Below, piece by piece: positions 54,893 to 63,863 of a stretch of DNA of 64,000 nt. The notes under the pieces were generated by a model. That model had not been told where the DNA came from and did not search any database. It saw only the letters and a list, made by a program, of their open reading frames with translations. The position numbers and the translations under genes were made by a program. Origin of the DNA: Methylobacterium sp. C25 (GTDB taxonomy: Bacteria > Pseudomonadota > Alphaproteobacteria > Rhizobiales > Beijerinckiaceae); contig NZ_JAAUVI010000002.1 in the NCBI RefSeq assembly GCF_021352225.1, forward strand, positions 186,001 to 250,000. Direction: 5' to 3'. Position 1 is the stretch's first letter; every line of letters starts with the position of its first letter.

Positions 54893-56043
54893 ACGCACCG
54901 ACACCCGCACCCGCCCCCGCCGAGGTCATCCCGGCGCCGGTGGGTCTGCTCGCCGAGCTAACCCATCGATGCCCCCTGCGCTGCCCCTATTGCTCCAATC
55001 CGATGGAGCTGGACCGGCGCTCGGCCGAACTCGATACACAGACTTGGTTGCGGGTGCTGACCGAGGCCTCGAAGCTCGGCGTTCTCCACGTCCACCTCTC
55101 CGGCGGCGAACCAACGGCGCGCCAGGACATCGTCGAGATCACGGCCAAATGCGCCGAACTCGGCCTCTACTCGAACCTGATCACCTCCGGCGTCGGTGGC
55201 GCGCTCCAAAAACTCGATGCGCTCTACGATGCCGGCCTCGACCATGTGCAGCTCTCGGTGCAGGGCGTCGACGCGGCGAACGCGGAAAAGATCGGCGGCC
55301 TCAAGAATGCGCAGCCGCAGAAGATGCAGTTCGCCGCCCGCGTCACCGAGCTCGGCCTGCCGCTGACCCTCAATTCGGTGATCCATCGCGGCAACATCCA
55401 CGAGGTGCCCGGCTTCATCGATCTCGCGGTGAAGCTCGGCGCCAAGCGGCTTGAGGTCGCCCACACCCAGTATTACGGCTGGGCTTATGTGAACCGCGCC
55501 TCGCTGATGCCGAACAAGGCCCAGGTCGACGAGTCGATCCGCATCGTCGAGCGGGCTCGCGAGCAGCTCAAGGGCGAACTCGTCATCGACCTCGTGGTGC
55601 CGGACTATTACGCAAAGTACCCCAAGGCCTGCGCCGGCGGCTGGGGGCGCAAGCTCATGAACGTCACACCGCAGGGCAAGGTGCTACCCTGCCATGCGGC
55701 CGAGACGATCCCAGACCTCGAGTTCTGGTACGTCACGGACCACTCCCTCGGCGAGATCTGGACCCAGTCCCCGGCCTTCAATGCCTATCGCGGCACATCC
55801 TGGATGAAGGAGCCTTGCCGCTCCTGTGACCGGCGCGAGAAGGATTGGGGTGGCTGCCGCTGTCAGGCCCTTGCACTGGCCGGCGATGCTGCAGCGACCG
55901 ATCCGGCCTGCTCGCTCTCGCCGCTCCACGGAAAGATGCGAGATCTTGCCACAGAGGAGGCCGCAGAGAACCCGCCGGACTACATCTACCGGACGATCGG
56001 GAGTAATGTGCAATCTCCTCTGAAGGAAAAGGCACCTCTTTGA
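54889..56043 (+). CDS. pqqE: Radical SAM PqqA peptide cyclase PqqE
   Basis: 384 residues. The radical SAM cluster motif is CPLRCPYC (Cys28, Cys32, Cys35), followed by [18 protein letters not shown]. The SPASM domain at the C-terminus carries the further Cys ligands ([32 protein letters not shown]). It crosslinks Glu and Tyr of PqqA. The stop overlaps the TTG start of the next gene. Confidence 0.96.
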   Translation: MNAPTPAPAPAEVIPAPVGLLAELTHRCPLRCPYCSNPMELDRRSAELDTQTWLRVLTEASKLGVLHVHLSGGEPTARQDIVEITAKCAELGLYSNLITSGVGGALQKLDALYDAGLDHVQLSVQGVDAANAEKIGGLKNAQPQKMQFAARVTELGLPLTLNSVIHRGNIHEVPGFIDLAVKLGAKRLEVAHTQYYGWAYVNRASLMPNKAQVDESIRIVERAREQLKGELVIDLVVPDYYAKYPKACAGGWGRKLMNVTPQGKVLPCHAAETIPDLEFWYVTDHSLGEIWTQSPAFNAYRGTSWMKEPCRSCDRREKDWGGCRCQALALAGDAAATDPACSLSPLHGKMRDLATEEAAENPPDYIYRTIGSNVQSPLKEKAPL

Positions 56044-56750
56044 AAACGAACGCCTTCGCCGCTGCCCTTATGCTGGCTGTGCTTCCCACTCTTGCGGGGG
56101 CCGCATCGGGGGACAGTCCAACGCCAAAGCCGGCCGCGGCCCAGGCGACGCCGGACGCTTCGGACGTGCTGTTCGAACAGCCGCAGATGAAGAACACGCA
56201 GCCGGGCACGACGCTGCGTTACGTCTATCTGCGGCGCAGTGGCATCACAAAGGGTCCCTACGGGCCGCCGATCGACGACGAAATCAAGCTGAAGATCGAG
56301 CCGGGTAAGAGCGCGGATGGCCGCGACATCCAGGTTCAGATGTTCTCGGGCGCCAACCGCGCGCCTGCCGGTCCCTTCGACGACATGCCGGGCAATCCGA
56401 TCCTGCCGCTGTTCCTTGAGAACCATCTGAAGGGTCTTGCAGGCTTGCTGGAGGCGAACCCGCGCTACATCAAGAACGCAATCCGGGTCGGGCTGCGCAA
56501 CAAGGCGACCGTCACTGCCACCAAGATCGATTTCAAGGGTAAGCAGGTGGACGGCTGGCGCATCGTGACCAAACCGTTCGAGGGTGACCCGCAGACCGCA
56601 AAGATGCGCGGATTTGACGGTCTCACCTACACCTTCGTTACCTCGCCGGAGGTTCCGGGCGAGATCGTCTCGATCGAGGCGCAGGCCAAGAAGCCGGATG
56701 GCGGCGAATTGCTCGAAGAGAGGCTGAGCTATGATCAGAACGCTGGCTAA
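56040..56750 (+). CDS. Exported protein downstream of pqqE
   Basis: 236 residues from a TTG overlapping the pqqE stop (TTGA), with AAGGAAAAGG upstream; a Met at residue 11 is an alternative. Signal peptide ends near GAAS. The mature part is a single beta-rich domain ([67 protein letters not shown]). No known family. Translationally coupled to PQQ synthesis, so a periplasmic PQQ or methanol-oxidation role is possible (inference). Confidence 0.65.
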   Translation: MKTNAFAAALMLAVLPTLAGAASGDSPTPKPAAAQATPDASDVLFEQPQMKNTQPGTTLRYVYLRRSGITKGPYGPPIDDEIKLKIEPGKSADGRDIQVQMFSGANRAPAGPFDDMPGNPILPLFLENHLKGLAGLLEANPRYIKNAIRVGLRNKATVTATKIDFKGKQVDGWRIVTKPFEGDPQTAKMRGFDGLTYTFVTSPEVPGEIVSIEAQAKKPDGGELLEERLSYDQNAG

Positions 56751-57102
56751 GAGCGGCGCGCTCGTCGTCTGCCTCGCCGCACTGGCGGGGCCGGCTTCGT
56801 CTGAGGGCCTCGAGAACGACTATCCGACGGATGCGCGCGTCGATTACGTCTTCGGCTGCATGGCGGCCAACGGGCAGACCCGCGAGTCGATGGAGAAGTG
56901 CTCCTGCTCCGTCGACCAGCTCGCTGCGATCCTGCCCTACGACAAGTACGTCTCGGCTAGCACCATCCTCTCGATGCGCCAGGGTGCAGGCGGCCAGCGT
57001 CAGATGGCGTTCAAGTCCACCAAGATCTACGACGACAAGGTCGCCGATCTGCGCCGCGCCCAGGCCGAGGCGGAAATTCGTTGCTATCGCGGCGGGGCGT
57101 GA
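56731..57102 (+). CDS. Exported four-Cys small protein downstream of pqqE
   Basis: 123 residues. Signal peptide [20 protein letters not shown], then VDYVFGCMAANGQTRESMEK, CSCSVDQLAAILPYDKYV and a terminal RCYRGG. Four mature Cys suggest disulfides. It overlaps the previous gene by 20 bases. No recognised domain; the CSCSVDQ pattern resembles small secreted proteins with a folded helical hairpin. Confidence 0.65.
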   Translation: MIRTLAKSGALVVCLAALAGPASSEGLENDYPTDARVDYVFGCMAANGQTRESMEKCSCSVDQLAAILPYDKYVSASTILSMRQGAGGQRQMAFKSTKIYDDKVADLRRAQAEAEIRCYRGGA

Positions 57103-57159
57103 GCCTCGTCGATACGACGGTCCGGAACAGCCATTGCAGGAACGGCAAGGGCCGGGCAC

Positions 57160-58050
57160 ATGGCCGGGCCTGACCCTTCAGCCGGAGCCATCGTGTCCCC
57201 TGCCCTGCCTGCCGAGCGACGAAGCCTGCGCGACCTGTTGCCCGGTCTGGGCCAGCGATGCCTCGTCATGGGCATCCTCAACGTAACCCCGGACTCCTTC
57301 TCGGATGGCGGCCGCTTCGAGCGACCGGAGGTCGCGCTGGCGCAAGCCGGGGCCTTGGCCGCCGAGGGTGCGGCGCTCGTCGATATCGGGGGAGAGTCGA
57401 CGCGGCCAGGCCATGTGCCGGTCTCGGCAGAGGAAGAGCAGAGCCGCGTCGTGCCGGTGATTGCGGCTTTGGCCGGTCGGCTCTCCGTTCCGATCTCCAT
57501 CGACACCTACAAGGCCTCGACGGCAGAGGCCGCGCTGGCGGCGGGCGCTGCCATCGTCAACGACGTCTGGGGCTTGCAGCGCGAGCCCGACATCGCCCGC
57601 GTCGCGGCCAAACACGGCGCGCCGGTCATCGCGATGCATAACCGCGAGACCATCGATCCGGGCATCGACATCATTTCCGACATGCTGGCCTTCTTCGATC
57701 GCTCGCTCTCCATCGCCAGGCGCGCCGGCATCCCCGACGATTCGATCGCGCTCGATCCGGGTATCGGCTTCGGCAAATCTTGGGAGCAGCATCTCGAGGC
57801 TCTGCGTCGTCTGCCGGAAATCAAGGCGCTGGGCTTCCCGCTCCTCGTCGGCGTCTCGCGCAAATCCTTGCTCGGGCGCCTGCACGACAAGGAGACCGAT
57901 CCGCAAGACCGGCTGTTCGGTTCGATCGCCGCGCACGTGCTGGCCGGGACGCTCGGCGCAGACATCCTGCGCGCGCACGACGTGCGGCCGCATGTCGAAG
58001 CTCTGCGCGTGGTCGACGCGGTCATGCGACCGGGGAACGGCCGTGGCTGA
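57160..58050 (+). CDS. folP: Dihydropteroate synthase
   Basis: 296 residues. Joins 4-aminobenzoate to the dihydropterin pyrophosphate for folate. Motifs are MGILNVTPDSFSDGGRF, LVDIGGESTRPGHVPVSAEE, ISIDTYKASTAEAAL, AIVNDVWGL, DPGIGFGKSWEQHLE and VGVSRKSLLG. First of folP-folB-folK. Distinct from the DHPS-like gene at 30,539. Confidence 0.96.
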   Translation: MAGPDPSAGAIVSPALPAERRSLRDLLPGLGQRCLVMGILNVTPDSFSDGGRFERPEVALAQAGALAAEGAALVDIGGESTRPGHVPVSAEEEQSRVVPVIAALAGRLSVPISIDTYKASTAEAALAAGAAIVNDVWGLQREPDIARVAAKHGAPVIAMHNRETIDPGIDIISDMLAFFDRSLSIARRAGIPDDSIALDPGIGFGKSWEQHLEALRRLPEIKALGFPLLVGVSRKSLLGRLHDKETDPQDRLFGSIAAHVLAGTLGADILRAHDVRPHVEALRVVDAVMRPGNGRG

Positions 58051-58420
58051 TCGCATCCTCGTTCACCGCATCGCGGTCTTTGCCTATCACGGGCTGCTGG
58101 CCGAGGAAGAGCGGCTCGGACAGCGCTTCTTCATCTCGCTCGATTGCGGGCTGGACTTGGCGGCAGCAGGCGCTTCCGACGACGTCGCACAGACCGTGAG
58201 TTATGCCGACTTGACCGCGATCGCCGTCGAGATCGCCACCAAGCGCCGCTTCGCGCTGATCGAGGCGTTGGCGGAAGCGATTGCGGCCGAGATCCTCGCG
58301 CGTTTCCCGGTGATCGGGCGCGTGAGTGTGCGCGTGGATAAGCCGAGCGCGCCGGTCCCTGCCATCATCGACGGGGTCAGCGTCGAGATCACCCGAGTCC
58401 GGGCTGGAGCTGCGCGATGA
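58043..58420 (+). CDS. folB: Dihydroneopterin aldolase
   Basis: 125 residues from a GTG overlapping the folP end. FolB family: ILVHRIAVFAYHGLLAEEER, FFISLDCGLDL, TVSYADLTAIAVEI, FALIEALAEAIAAEIL and a C-terminal SVRVDKPSAPVPAIIDGVSV. Makes 6-hydroxymethyl-dihydropterin for folate. Confidence 0.93.
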   Translation: MADRILVHRIAVFAYHGLLAEEERLGQRFFISLDCGLDLAAAGASDDVAQTVSYADLTAIAVEIATKRRFALIEALAEAIAAEILARFPVIGRVSVRVDKPSAPVPAIIDGVSVEITRVRAGAAR

Positions 58421-58893
58421 CACGCGCCTATCTCGGGCTCGGCAGCAATGTCGGCGACAAGGCGGCGATGCTCGCCGAGGCGGTCGATCGGCTTGCCGAG
58501 ACGCCGGGCATCCGGCTGCTCGCCCGCTCACGCGACTACCGCACGCCGCCCTGGGGCGATACCGATCAGGACTGGTTCCTGAACGCGGCGATCGGGGTGG
58601 AAACGGAGCTGTCGCCGCATGATCTGCTCGAAGCAGGCCTCGCCATCGAGGCGTCGCTCGGGCGCGTGCGCGAGCGACGCTGGGGTCCACGGCTGATCGA
58701 CATCGACGTGCTGTTCTACGAGGGTGCGGAAGTCAGCGACGAGCGCCTGATCCTACCCCACCGCTTCGTGCGAGAGCGTGCCTTCGTGCTGGTGCCACTC
58801 GAAGAAATCGCGCCCGATCTCGTCATCGGCGGCGAGACGGTGAGCGAGGCCTTGGCCAAGCTCGACCGGACGGGCATCACGCCCTTGGCGTAG
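58417..58893 (+). CDS. folK: HPPK, hydroxymethyldihydropterin pyrophosphokinase
   Basis: 158 residues. HPPK signatures are RAYLGLGSNVGDKAAMLAEA, YRTPPWGDTDQDWFLNAAIG, LGRVRERRWGPRLIDIDVLF and LPHRFVRERAFVLVPLEEIA. It feeds FolP. ATGA overlap with folB. Confidence 0.95.
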   Translation: MTRAYLGLGSNVGDKAAMLAEAVDRLAETPGIRLLARSRDYRTPPWGDTDQDWFLNAAIGVETELSPHDLLEAGLAIEASLGRVRERRWGPRLIDIDVLFYEGAEVSDERLILPHRFVRERAFVLVPLEEIAPDLVIGGETVSEALAKLDRTGITPLA

Positions 58894-58896
58894 GGC

Positions 58897-58987
58897 CGTC
58901 ATCGTGAGCTCGGCGAAGCGACCCGAAGTCTTGCCACGCGATGCCGTCGCGGCGGCTCCGGATCGTGTCACTGCGTTCGCAATGGCG
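58897..58987. repeat. Imperfect palindromic repeat between folK and xoxJ
   Basis: Left arm GTCATCGTGAGCTCGGCGAA is matched by the reverse complement of the right arm (GCCATTGCGAACGCAGTGAC); both arms continue similarly toward the centre. It fills the gap between the convergent genes. It is the GTCATTGCGAGC-type dispersed repeat seen in many Alphaproteobacteria (recalled, not searched), and may act as a bidirectional transcription block. Confidence 0.6.
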
Positions 58988-58994
58988 CCCTCGG

Positions 58995-59846
58995 CTACTG
59001 CGCCGACGATTGCAGAAGCTTGTTCTCTTCCTCGTCGAGCAACGGCACCTGGAACTCGCGCAGCACCTTCTCGATGTCGGCCTTTCGCTTGCGCAGAGCC
59101 GTGTTGAGCGTGCGCTTCCAGTCGTTCTCGTTCAGGCGCACGCCCATCGAGACGCGGAACGCCATGGGTGGCCGATCGGGCTCCTTCAGGAGCGGCACGA
59201 CGTCCATCTCGACGCCGCTCTGCTTTGCGAGCCAGCCGCCGGACGGTCCCCACAGCAATGCGACGTCGAGCTTCTTCGAGGCGACGTCCGCGATAACCTC
59301 GGCCGCTACGGTCTGGAACTTGCGGTCCGCACCGAAAGCGTAGGCTGCGTAGGAGTGGGCCTGCGCCGTCAGCCCTAGGGCGCCGATCCGGTCGGCGGGC
59401 GGGGTGCCTGCGATCATGCCGATCTGCTTGTCCTTCAACCTCGGGTCGTCCAGCGAGGTGATGCCGGACAACTCGCCGTGACGGGAGATCAGAGCGTAGG
59501 ACGAGCGGTAGTAGGGATTGGTCGGCTGGATGATGTCGCCGCCGGACGTGCCGATGATGACGTCGCACAATCCAGTACCGAGCGTGTTGCGGACGAAGCC
59601 AGGCCCTTGCGTCAACCAGTAGTAACGCAGCTTGACCTTGAGTTCGTCGGCGATGATCTCGGCGATCTTGTTCTCGAAGCCATCGCCCTTCTTCTCGGAG
59701 AACGGCATGTTGCCGGGATCCGAGCAGACGCGAAGGGTATCGGTGGTGACGAGATCGGGTAGGTGCTGCGCAGACGCGGTGCGCGCCCCTGCCGTGACCA
59801 GCAGGAGCGCGCCGAGCGCAGCGTGAAGCGATGCGCGGGTGATCAT
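58995..59846 (-). CDS. xoxJ: XoxJ, periplasmic binding protein of lanthanide methanol dehydrogenase
   Basis: 283 residues from the ATG overlapping the xoxG stop (TGATG). Signal peptide (ASLHAALGALLLVTAGARTASA), then a type 2 periplasmic-binding-protein-like fold (LRVCSDPGNMPFSEKKGDGF, YYWLTQGPGFVRNTLGTGLC, DVIIGTSGGDIIQPTNPYYR, VALLWGPSGGWLAKQSG). Homologue of MxaJ. It aids XoxF maturation or activation by an incompletely known mechanism. Confidence 0.93.
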   Translation of the reverse strand: MITRASLHAALGALLLVTAGARTASAQHLPDLVTTDTLRVCSDPGNMPFSEKKGDGFENKIAEIIADELKVKLRYYWLTQGPGFVRNTLGTGLCDVIIGTSGGDIIQPTNPYYRSSYALISRHGELSGITSLDDPRLKDKQIGMIAGTPPADRIGALGLTAQAHSYAAYAFGADRKFQTVAAEVIADVASKKLDVALLWGPSGGWLAKQSGVEMDVVPLLKEPDRPPMAFRVSMGVRLNENDWKRTLNTALRKRKADIEKVLREFQVPLLDEEENKLLQSSAQ

Positions 59847-60436
59847 CAGCCGCCCAGGCAATCCTTCTCGGTCGTCTTGGCGGAGTCGGGCTTGTCCTCG
59901 TGCTCGCCCGGCCGAGCGCGGGGCCAAGCGCCAGCGGCGCGCGCACGCAGGTAGACGTAGAGATCGTCCGCGTAGCACATGACGTTCTTGTTGTCGGCGA
60001 AGGCCGGCATGACCTTCTGGTCGGACGAGTTCACGTCCTGCTTGCCGCCGGCGAGGATGCCCATGAACTCGCTGTAGGACAGGTGCTTCAGCGAGTCCTT
60101 GAGAGCGGGAGCGTAGGTCGAGCCCATCGCATCAGGGCCGTGGCAGACGTGGCACTCGGCGTGATAGCGGCGGTAGCCGGAATACAGGAACCAATCGACC
60201 TTCTTGCCGTCATTGACGATGTGGAAGGTCGGGTCGCCGTCCTTGTCCTTGTACTTGCCATCTTCGACCTTCACGGCCGCGCTGGCAGCGAGAACCTTGT
60301 CGTCGAGCTCCTTGACGTTGGGATCGAGCTTGTTTGCCATTGCCGCGTCTTCCGCACGGACGGCCACAGTCGAGAGCATTCCAAGTGCAACGGCGGCCAG
60401 AGCCGTCCGCAGCGCAGGCTTATTCGTATAACGCAA
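59846..60436 (-). CDS. xoxG: XoxG, cytochrome c electron acceptor of XoxF
   Basis: 196 residues from a TTG preceded by GGGAGAAA; an ATG 12 codons upstream lacks a good ribosome-binding site. Signal peptide ends near VRAED. The heme motif is CHVCH (Cys95, Cys98, His99), with KVMPAF giving the likely axial Met143. Takes electrons from XoxF in the periplasm. A terminator-like hairpin separates it from xoxF, so its transcript is probably less abundant. Confidence 0.92.
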   Translation of the reverse strand: MRYTNKPALRTALAAVALGMLSTVAVRAEDAAMANKLDPNVKELDDKVLAASAAVKVEDGKYKDKDGDPTFHIVNDGKKVDWFLYSGYRRYHAECHVCHGPDAMGSTYAPALKDSLKHLSYSEFMGILAGGKQDVNSSDQKVMPAFADNKNVMCYADDLYVYLRARAAGAWPRARPGEHEDKPDSAKTTEKDCLGG

Positions 60437-60516
60437 CGGGTTTCTCCCAGTTTGTTTATTGCGCTGCAACATAAGAAGCCGCGCCAATTTTGAACGTAAG
60501 GACATAATCATAAAGA

Positions 60517-60542
60517 TGCCGGCGCGGAAACCCGCGCCGGCA
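60517..60542 (-). terminator. Terminator-like hairpin between xoxF and xoxG
   Basis: Perfect 11-bp stem (TGCCGGCGCGG with CCGCGCCGGCA) and an AAAC loop, followed on the minus strand by TCTTTATGATTATG. It lies 26 bases after the xoxF stop and upstream of xoxG, so it can lower xoxGJ expression relative to xoxF. Confidence 0.7.
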
Positions 60543-60568
60543 CCAGTCAGTCACGCTAAAAGTGCGAC

Positions 60569-62359
60569 TTAGTTGTTCGGCAGAGAGAACGCCGTCAGCT
60601 GACCACCGAGGTTGGTGTAGCTCGACAGAGCGGCGTAGCCACCGACGGCACCGAGACCAGCGTTCGGGTCGGTCAGGCCGGCCGCGAGGCCGATGCCGGC
60701 CCAGCCACCGACGCCCGACAGGACGGCGATGAACTGCTTGCCCTTGTGCTCGTAGGTCATCACGTTGCCGATGATGCCCGACGGGGTCTTGAACTTGTAG
60801 AGTTCCTTACCCGTCTTGGCGTCGACAGCCTTCAGGTAGCCCTCGAGGGTACCGTAGAAGACCACGTCGCCGGCAGTGGCAAGCGCGCCGCCCCAGGCCG
60901 AGAACTGCTCGGGGTTCGACCACTTGATCTTACCGACCTTGCCGTCCCAAGCGATGAAGTTACCCATGCCGCCATGGCTGTTCGGCGCGGGGTACATCGA
61001 CAGGGTGGCGCCAACGTACGGCTGACCCGGGGTGTACGAGACCTTGAAGGGCTCGTAGTCCATGCAGACGTGGTTGGTCGGCACGTAGAACAGCTCGGTC
61101 TTCGGCGAGTAAGCCGCAGGCTGCTGATCCTTGGAGCCGAGAGCCGCCGGGCAGATGCCCTTCGAGTTCACGTCCTCGCCGTTCTGCTCGGTCGAGTACT
61201 TGGCGACGACGGCCGGACGGCCGGTCTTCATGTCCACGCCCGTGGTCCAGTTCACGGCCGGGTCGTACTTCTGGGCGACGAGGAGCTCGCCGGTGGCGCG
61301 ATCGAGCGTGTAGCCGAGGCCGTTACGGTCGAAGTGCGTCAGGAGCGGGCGCTCCTTGCCGTCGATCTTCTGATCCGTGAGGATCATCTCGTTGATGCCG
61401 TCGAAGTCCCATTCGTCGTGCGGGGTCATCTGGTAGACCCACTTCGCCTTACCCGTGTCGGGGTTACGAGCGAAGATGGTCATCGACCACTTGTTGTCGC
61501 CCGGACGCTGCTTGGGGTTCCAGGTCGAGGGGTTGCCCGAGCCGTAGTAGAACAGGTCGAGCTTCGGATCGTAGGAGTACCAGCCCCAGGTGCAACCGCC
61601 GCCGGTCTTCCACTGGTCGCCTTCCCAGGTCTTGATCGAGGAGTCCTTGCCGATGGGCTTGCCCATGTCGGTGGTCTTCTCGGGGTCGACGAGCAGCTGG
61701 TCGTCGGTGCCGACCGAGTACGCGCGCCAGGCCTTCTTGCCGTCCTTCAGGTTGTAAGCGGTGACGTGGCACTGCACGCCGAACTCACCACCCGAGATAC
61801 CGACGATGACCTTGTCCTTCACCGGGAGAACGGTGGCGGTGTTGGTCTCGCCCTTGGCCGGGTCGCCGTTCTTCACGGACCAGTTCACCTTGCCGGTCTT
61901 CGCATCGAGCGAGACGAGCGTGGTGTCTGCCTGATGCAGCAGGATGGCGCCGTCGGCATAGGCCAGACCACGGTTGACCGTGTCACAGCACATCACCGGG
62001 ATGACGCTCGGATCCTGCTTCGGCTCGTACTTCCAAACGATCTTCGAGCCCTGGTCGAGGTCCAGAGCGTAGACGATGTTCGGGAAGGGGGTGTGGACGT
62101 ACATCATGTTGCCGACCACGAGCGGCGAGCCCTCGTGACCGCGCAGCACGCCGGTCGAGAAGGTCCAGGCAACCTGGAGGTTCTTCACGTTGCTGGCGTT
62201 GATCTGGTCGAGCTTGGAATAACGCGTATTGGCATAGTCGACCGTCTGGAGCACCTGCTCCGCCGGGTTGGCGATGCCCTTCAGAACGCTTTCGTTGGCG
62301 AGCACTGGCGTTGCCGCCGCGATGCCCGCACCGAGTGCGAGGAGATGTACCGCTCTCAT
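60569..62359 (-). CDS. xoxF: Lanthanide-dependent PQQ methanol dehydrogenase XoxF
   Basis: 596 residues; signal peptide [20 protein letters not shown]. Eight-bladed PQQ-binding propeller. The vicinal disulfide Cys124-Cys125 ([10 protein letters not shown]) and metal ligands Glu192 (GGEFGVQC) and Asn276 (GSGNPSTW) are in place. Asp318 is catalytic and Asp320 is the extra lanthanide ligand in [11 protein letters not shown]; MxaF has Ala there. GGAGGA precedes the ATG. Oxidises methanol in the periplasm and passes electrons to XoxG. Supplied by the pqq and lut genes in this window. Confidence 0.97.
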   Translation of the reverse strand: MRAVHLLALGAGIAAATPVLANESVLKGIANPAEQVLQTVDYANTRYSKLDQINASNVKNLQVAWTFSTGVLRGHEGSPLVVGNMMYVHTPFPNIVYALDLDQGSKIVWKYEPKQDPSVIPVMCCDTVNRGLAYADGAILLHQADTTLVSLDAKTGKVNWSVKNGDPAKGETNTATVLPVKDKVIVGISGGEFGVQCHVTAYNLKDGKKAWRAYSVGTDDQLLVDPEKTTDMGKPIGKDSSIKTWEGDQWKTGGGCTWGWYSYDPKLDLFYYGSGNPSTWNPKQRPGDNKWSMTIFARNPDTGKAKWVYQMTPHDEWDFDGINEMILTDQKIDGKERPLLTHFDRNGLGYTLDRATGELLVAQKYDPAVNWTTGVDMKTGRPAVVAKYSTEQNGEDVNSKGICPAALGSKDQQPAAYSPKTELFYVPTNHVCMDYEPFKVSYTPGQPYVGATLSMYPAPNSHGGMGNFIAWDGKVGKIKWSNPEQFSAWGGALATAGDVVFYGTLEGYLKAVDAKTGKELYKFKTPSGIIGNVMTYEHKGKQFIAVLSGVGGWAGIGLAAGLTDPNAGLGAVGGYAALSSYTNLGGQLTAFSLPNN

Positions 62360-63065
62360 GGATTCCTCCGACAAGCCTTATTGCCTCGATCGTCGACGTA
62401 ATGTCGCGAAGGTAGGTCGGCCTGTTGTTTGCGACAGGGATCGAGTTTCGCCTCGGCAGCTCGCGACAAACCCTTCAACGCACAGCGTAAAAGCACCTGT
62501 CGGGCTAGGGCCGCCATCCCTGGGCGGACCCCTCTGGTTCCGAAGCTTGAACGAACTCTAAGAAAAAAACCGACGCCGTCAACTCGCTTCAGCAAGCTGC
62601 GACAAAGACACGGTCAAGTCGCTGCAAATGATCTACTAACGGTCAAGCTGCCGGTGCTCTGCACAATTATTATGTTGCAGCGCACTGTAACGAATTACCA
62701 TAGAAAAGCCGATTGAAGCGATTTGTCGTGTCGCATGCGACTTACGCATGCTCGGTCTTGAGAGCGATGCTTCCCATGCACTGGCAACGAGACAATCACG
62801 GCTTCAAGGAATACCGCGGGATTTTGTATGCCAAATTATCCCGTGCACTGCATCAGCGCGGGGTTCGCGCGTGAGCCAGCGGTGGCCAGTCCGAAGGTCG
62901 TTTGAACGCCAGCAGGGCCGCTGCGCTTTCTCGCCGCAGCGTCATCTCAGTGGTTTTCACTGAGCGGTCCGCGGTGCGTTCTGCACCGCAGAGTCCTTCT
63001 TAGAGAACCTAGCGTCTCTGGCGGACGTCGAAATCTCGTTGATTCTCCGGGTCCCGCTCTTCGCC
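62360..63065. promoter_or_regulatory. xoxF upstream region and non-coding stretch
   Basis: 706 bases without a supported gene. It contains GCGACAAA at 62,463-62,470 and 62,599-62,606, a partial GCGACA at 62,431-62,436, TTTGTCG near 62,722, and the perfect palindrome GTCGCATGCGAC at 62,730-62,741. Base composition is clearly lower in GC than the flanking genes. Candidate operators for xoxF control, by position only. Confidence 0.5.
62946..62989 (-). terminator. Two tandem short hairpins
   Basis: CTCAGTG/CACTGAG with a GTTTT loop (62,946-62,964) and GCGGTGC/GCACCGC with a GTTCT loop (62,971-62,989). They lie past the 3' end of the SDR gene, whose stop is at 63,066. Lack of a U-run makes their terminator role uncertain. 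Confidence 0.35.
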
Positions 63066-63749
63066 TCACCAAGCCAGCGGCTGGCCCGTGTAATCAGGAT
63101 AGGCGATCCCCCTCCTGCCGATCTGCCCCTCGATGACCTCGATCATGCCAGCGACGCTCGTCGGGATGTCGATGTCGGCGTCAGCCCCTCCCATATCGGT
63201 GCGCACCCAGCCAGGATGCAGGAGCAGCACGCCGAAGGGCCGCCCTCGGTGGCGCGCCTCGAAGCTGCGCGCATAGGTATTGAGTGCGGCCTTGCTCGCC
63301 CGATACGTCTCGGATCCGCCGTTCTCGTTCAGCGTGACGCTGCCGAGGATCGAGCTCATGAAGGCAATGGTTCCGCCCGGAGTGACCCGGTCGGCGAAAG
63401 CTTCGGCGAAGCGGATGGGGCTGACGGCGTTCGTCACATAGACCTGGGCGGCGACGTCGCGCGGGACGTGGTGCAACGGGTCCGCGATCGCGGTCGCTAC
63501 ACCAGCCACCACGAACACCAGGTCGAAGCTCCGCGCGCCGAGCCGCCCGCGGAGGGCGCCGACCGCATCATCGTCGTCGATGTCGACCGTCTCGATCGCA
63601 AGCGCCTCGGTCGCAAGCGCCGCGAGTTGCGGCGAGCGCTTTCGCTCGGTCGCGGTGACGCGCCACCCGCGCCCCAGCAAAGCCTCTACGAGCCCGAGAC
63701 CGAGGCCGCGCGAGGCTCCGACAATCAAGGCAATGGGTGGTTCGGTCAT
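63066..63749 (-). CDS. Short-chain dehydrogenase/reductase
   Basis: 227 residues. Cofactor motif ALIVGASRGLGLGLVEALLG, catalytic SSILGS (Ser132/133) and YRASK (Tyr149, Lys153). The NAAG position reads VAGVA. The C-terminal GVLLLHPGWVRTDMGG is typical of SDRs of the carbonyl-reductase type. NADPH use is suggested by the basic residue after the glycine motif. Substrate unknown. Confidence 0.88.
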   Translation of the reverse strand: MTEPPIALIVGASRGLGLGLVEALLGRGWRVTATERKRSPQLAALATEALAIETVDIDDDDAVGALRGRLGARSFDLVFVVAGVATAIADPLHHVPRDVAAQVYVTNAVSPIRFAEAFADRVTPGGTIAFMSSILGSVTLNENGGSETYRASKAALNTYARSFEARHRGRPFGVLLLHPGWVRTDMGGADADIDIPTSVAGMIEVIEGQIGRRGIAYPDYTGQPLAW

Positions 63750-63863
63750 GGTCGATCTCCCGCGCGGCCGTGCTCGAGCGTATAGCCGCCGAACGGGACT
63801 TGGGAGGGAGTGTGGTTCGGGAGAAGCCCTCGGATCCTCCTTGCCCCCGTCGGCGCATTCCGT

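Noticed and set aside
60569..62359. Calcium-type MxaF instead of XoxF
   Set aside because: The sequence has Asp320 in DFDG and the XoxG/XoxJ neighbours; MxaF has Ala there and is followed by mxaJGI.
60746..62401. 551-codon open frame opposite xoxF
   Set aside because: Exact antisense of a certain gene, with no recognisable motif.
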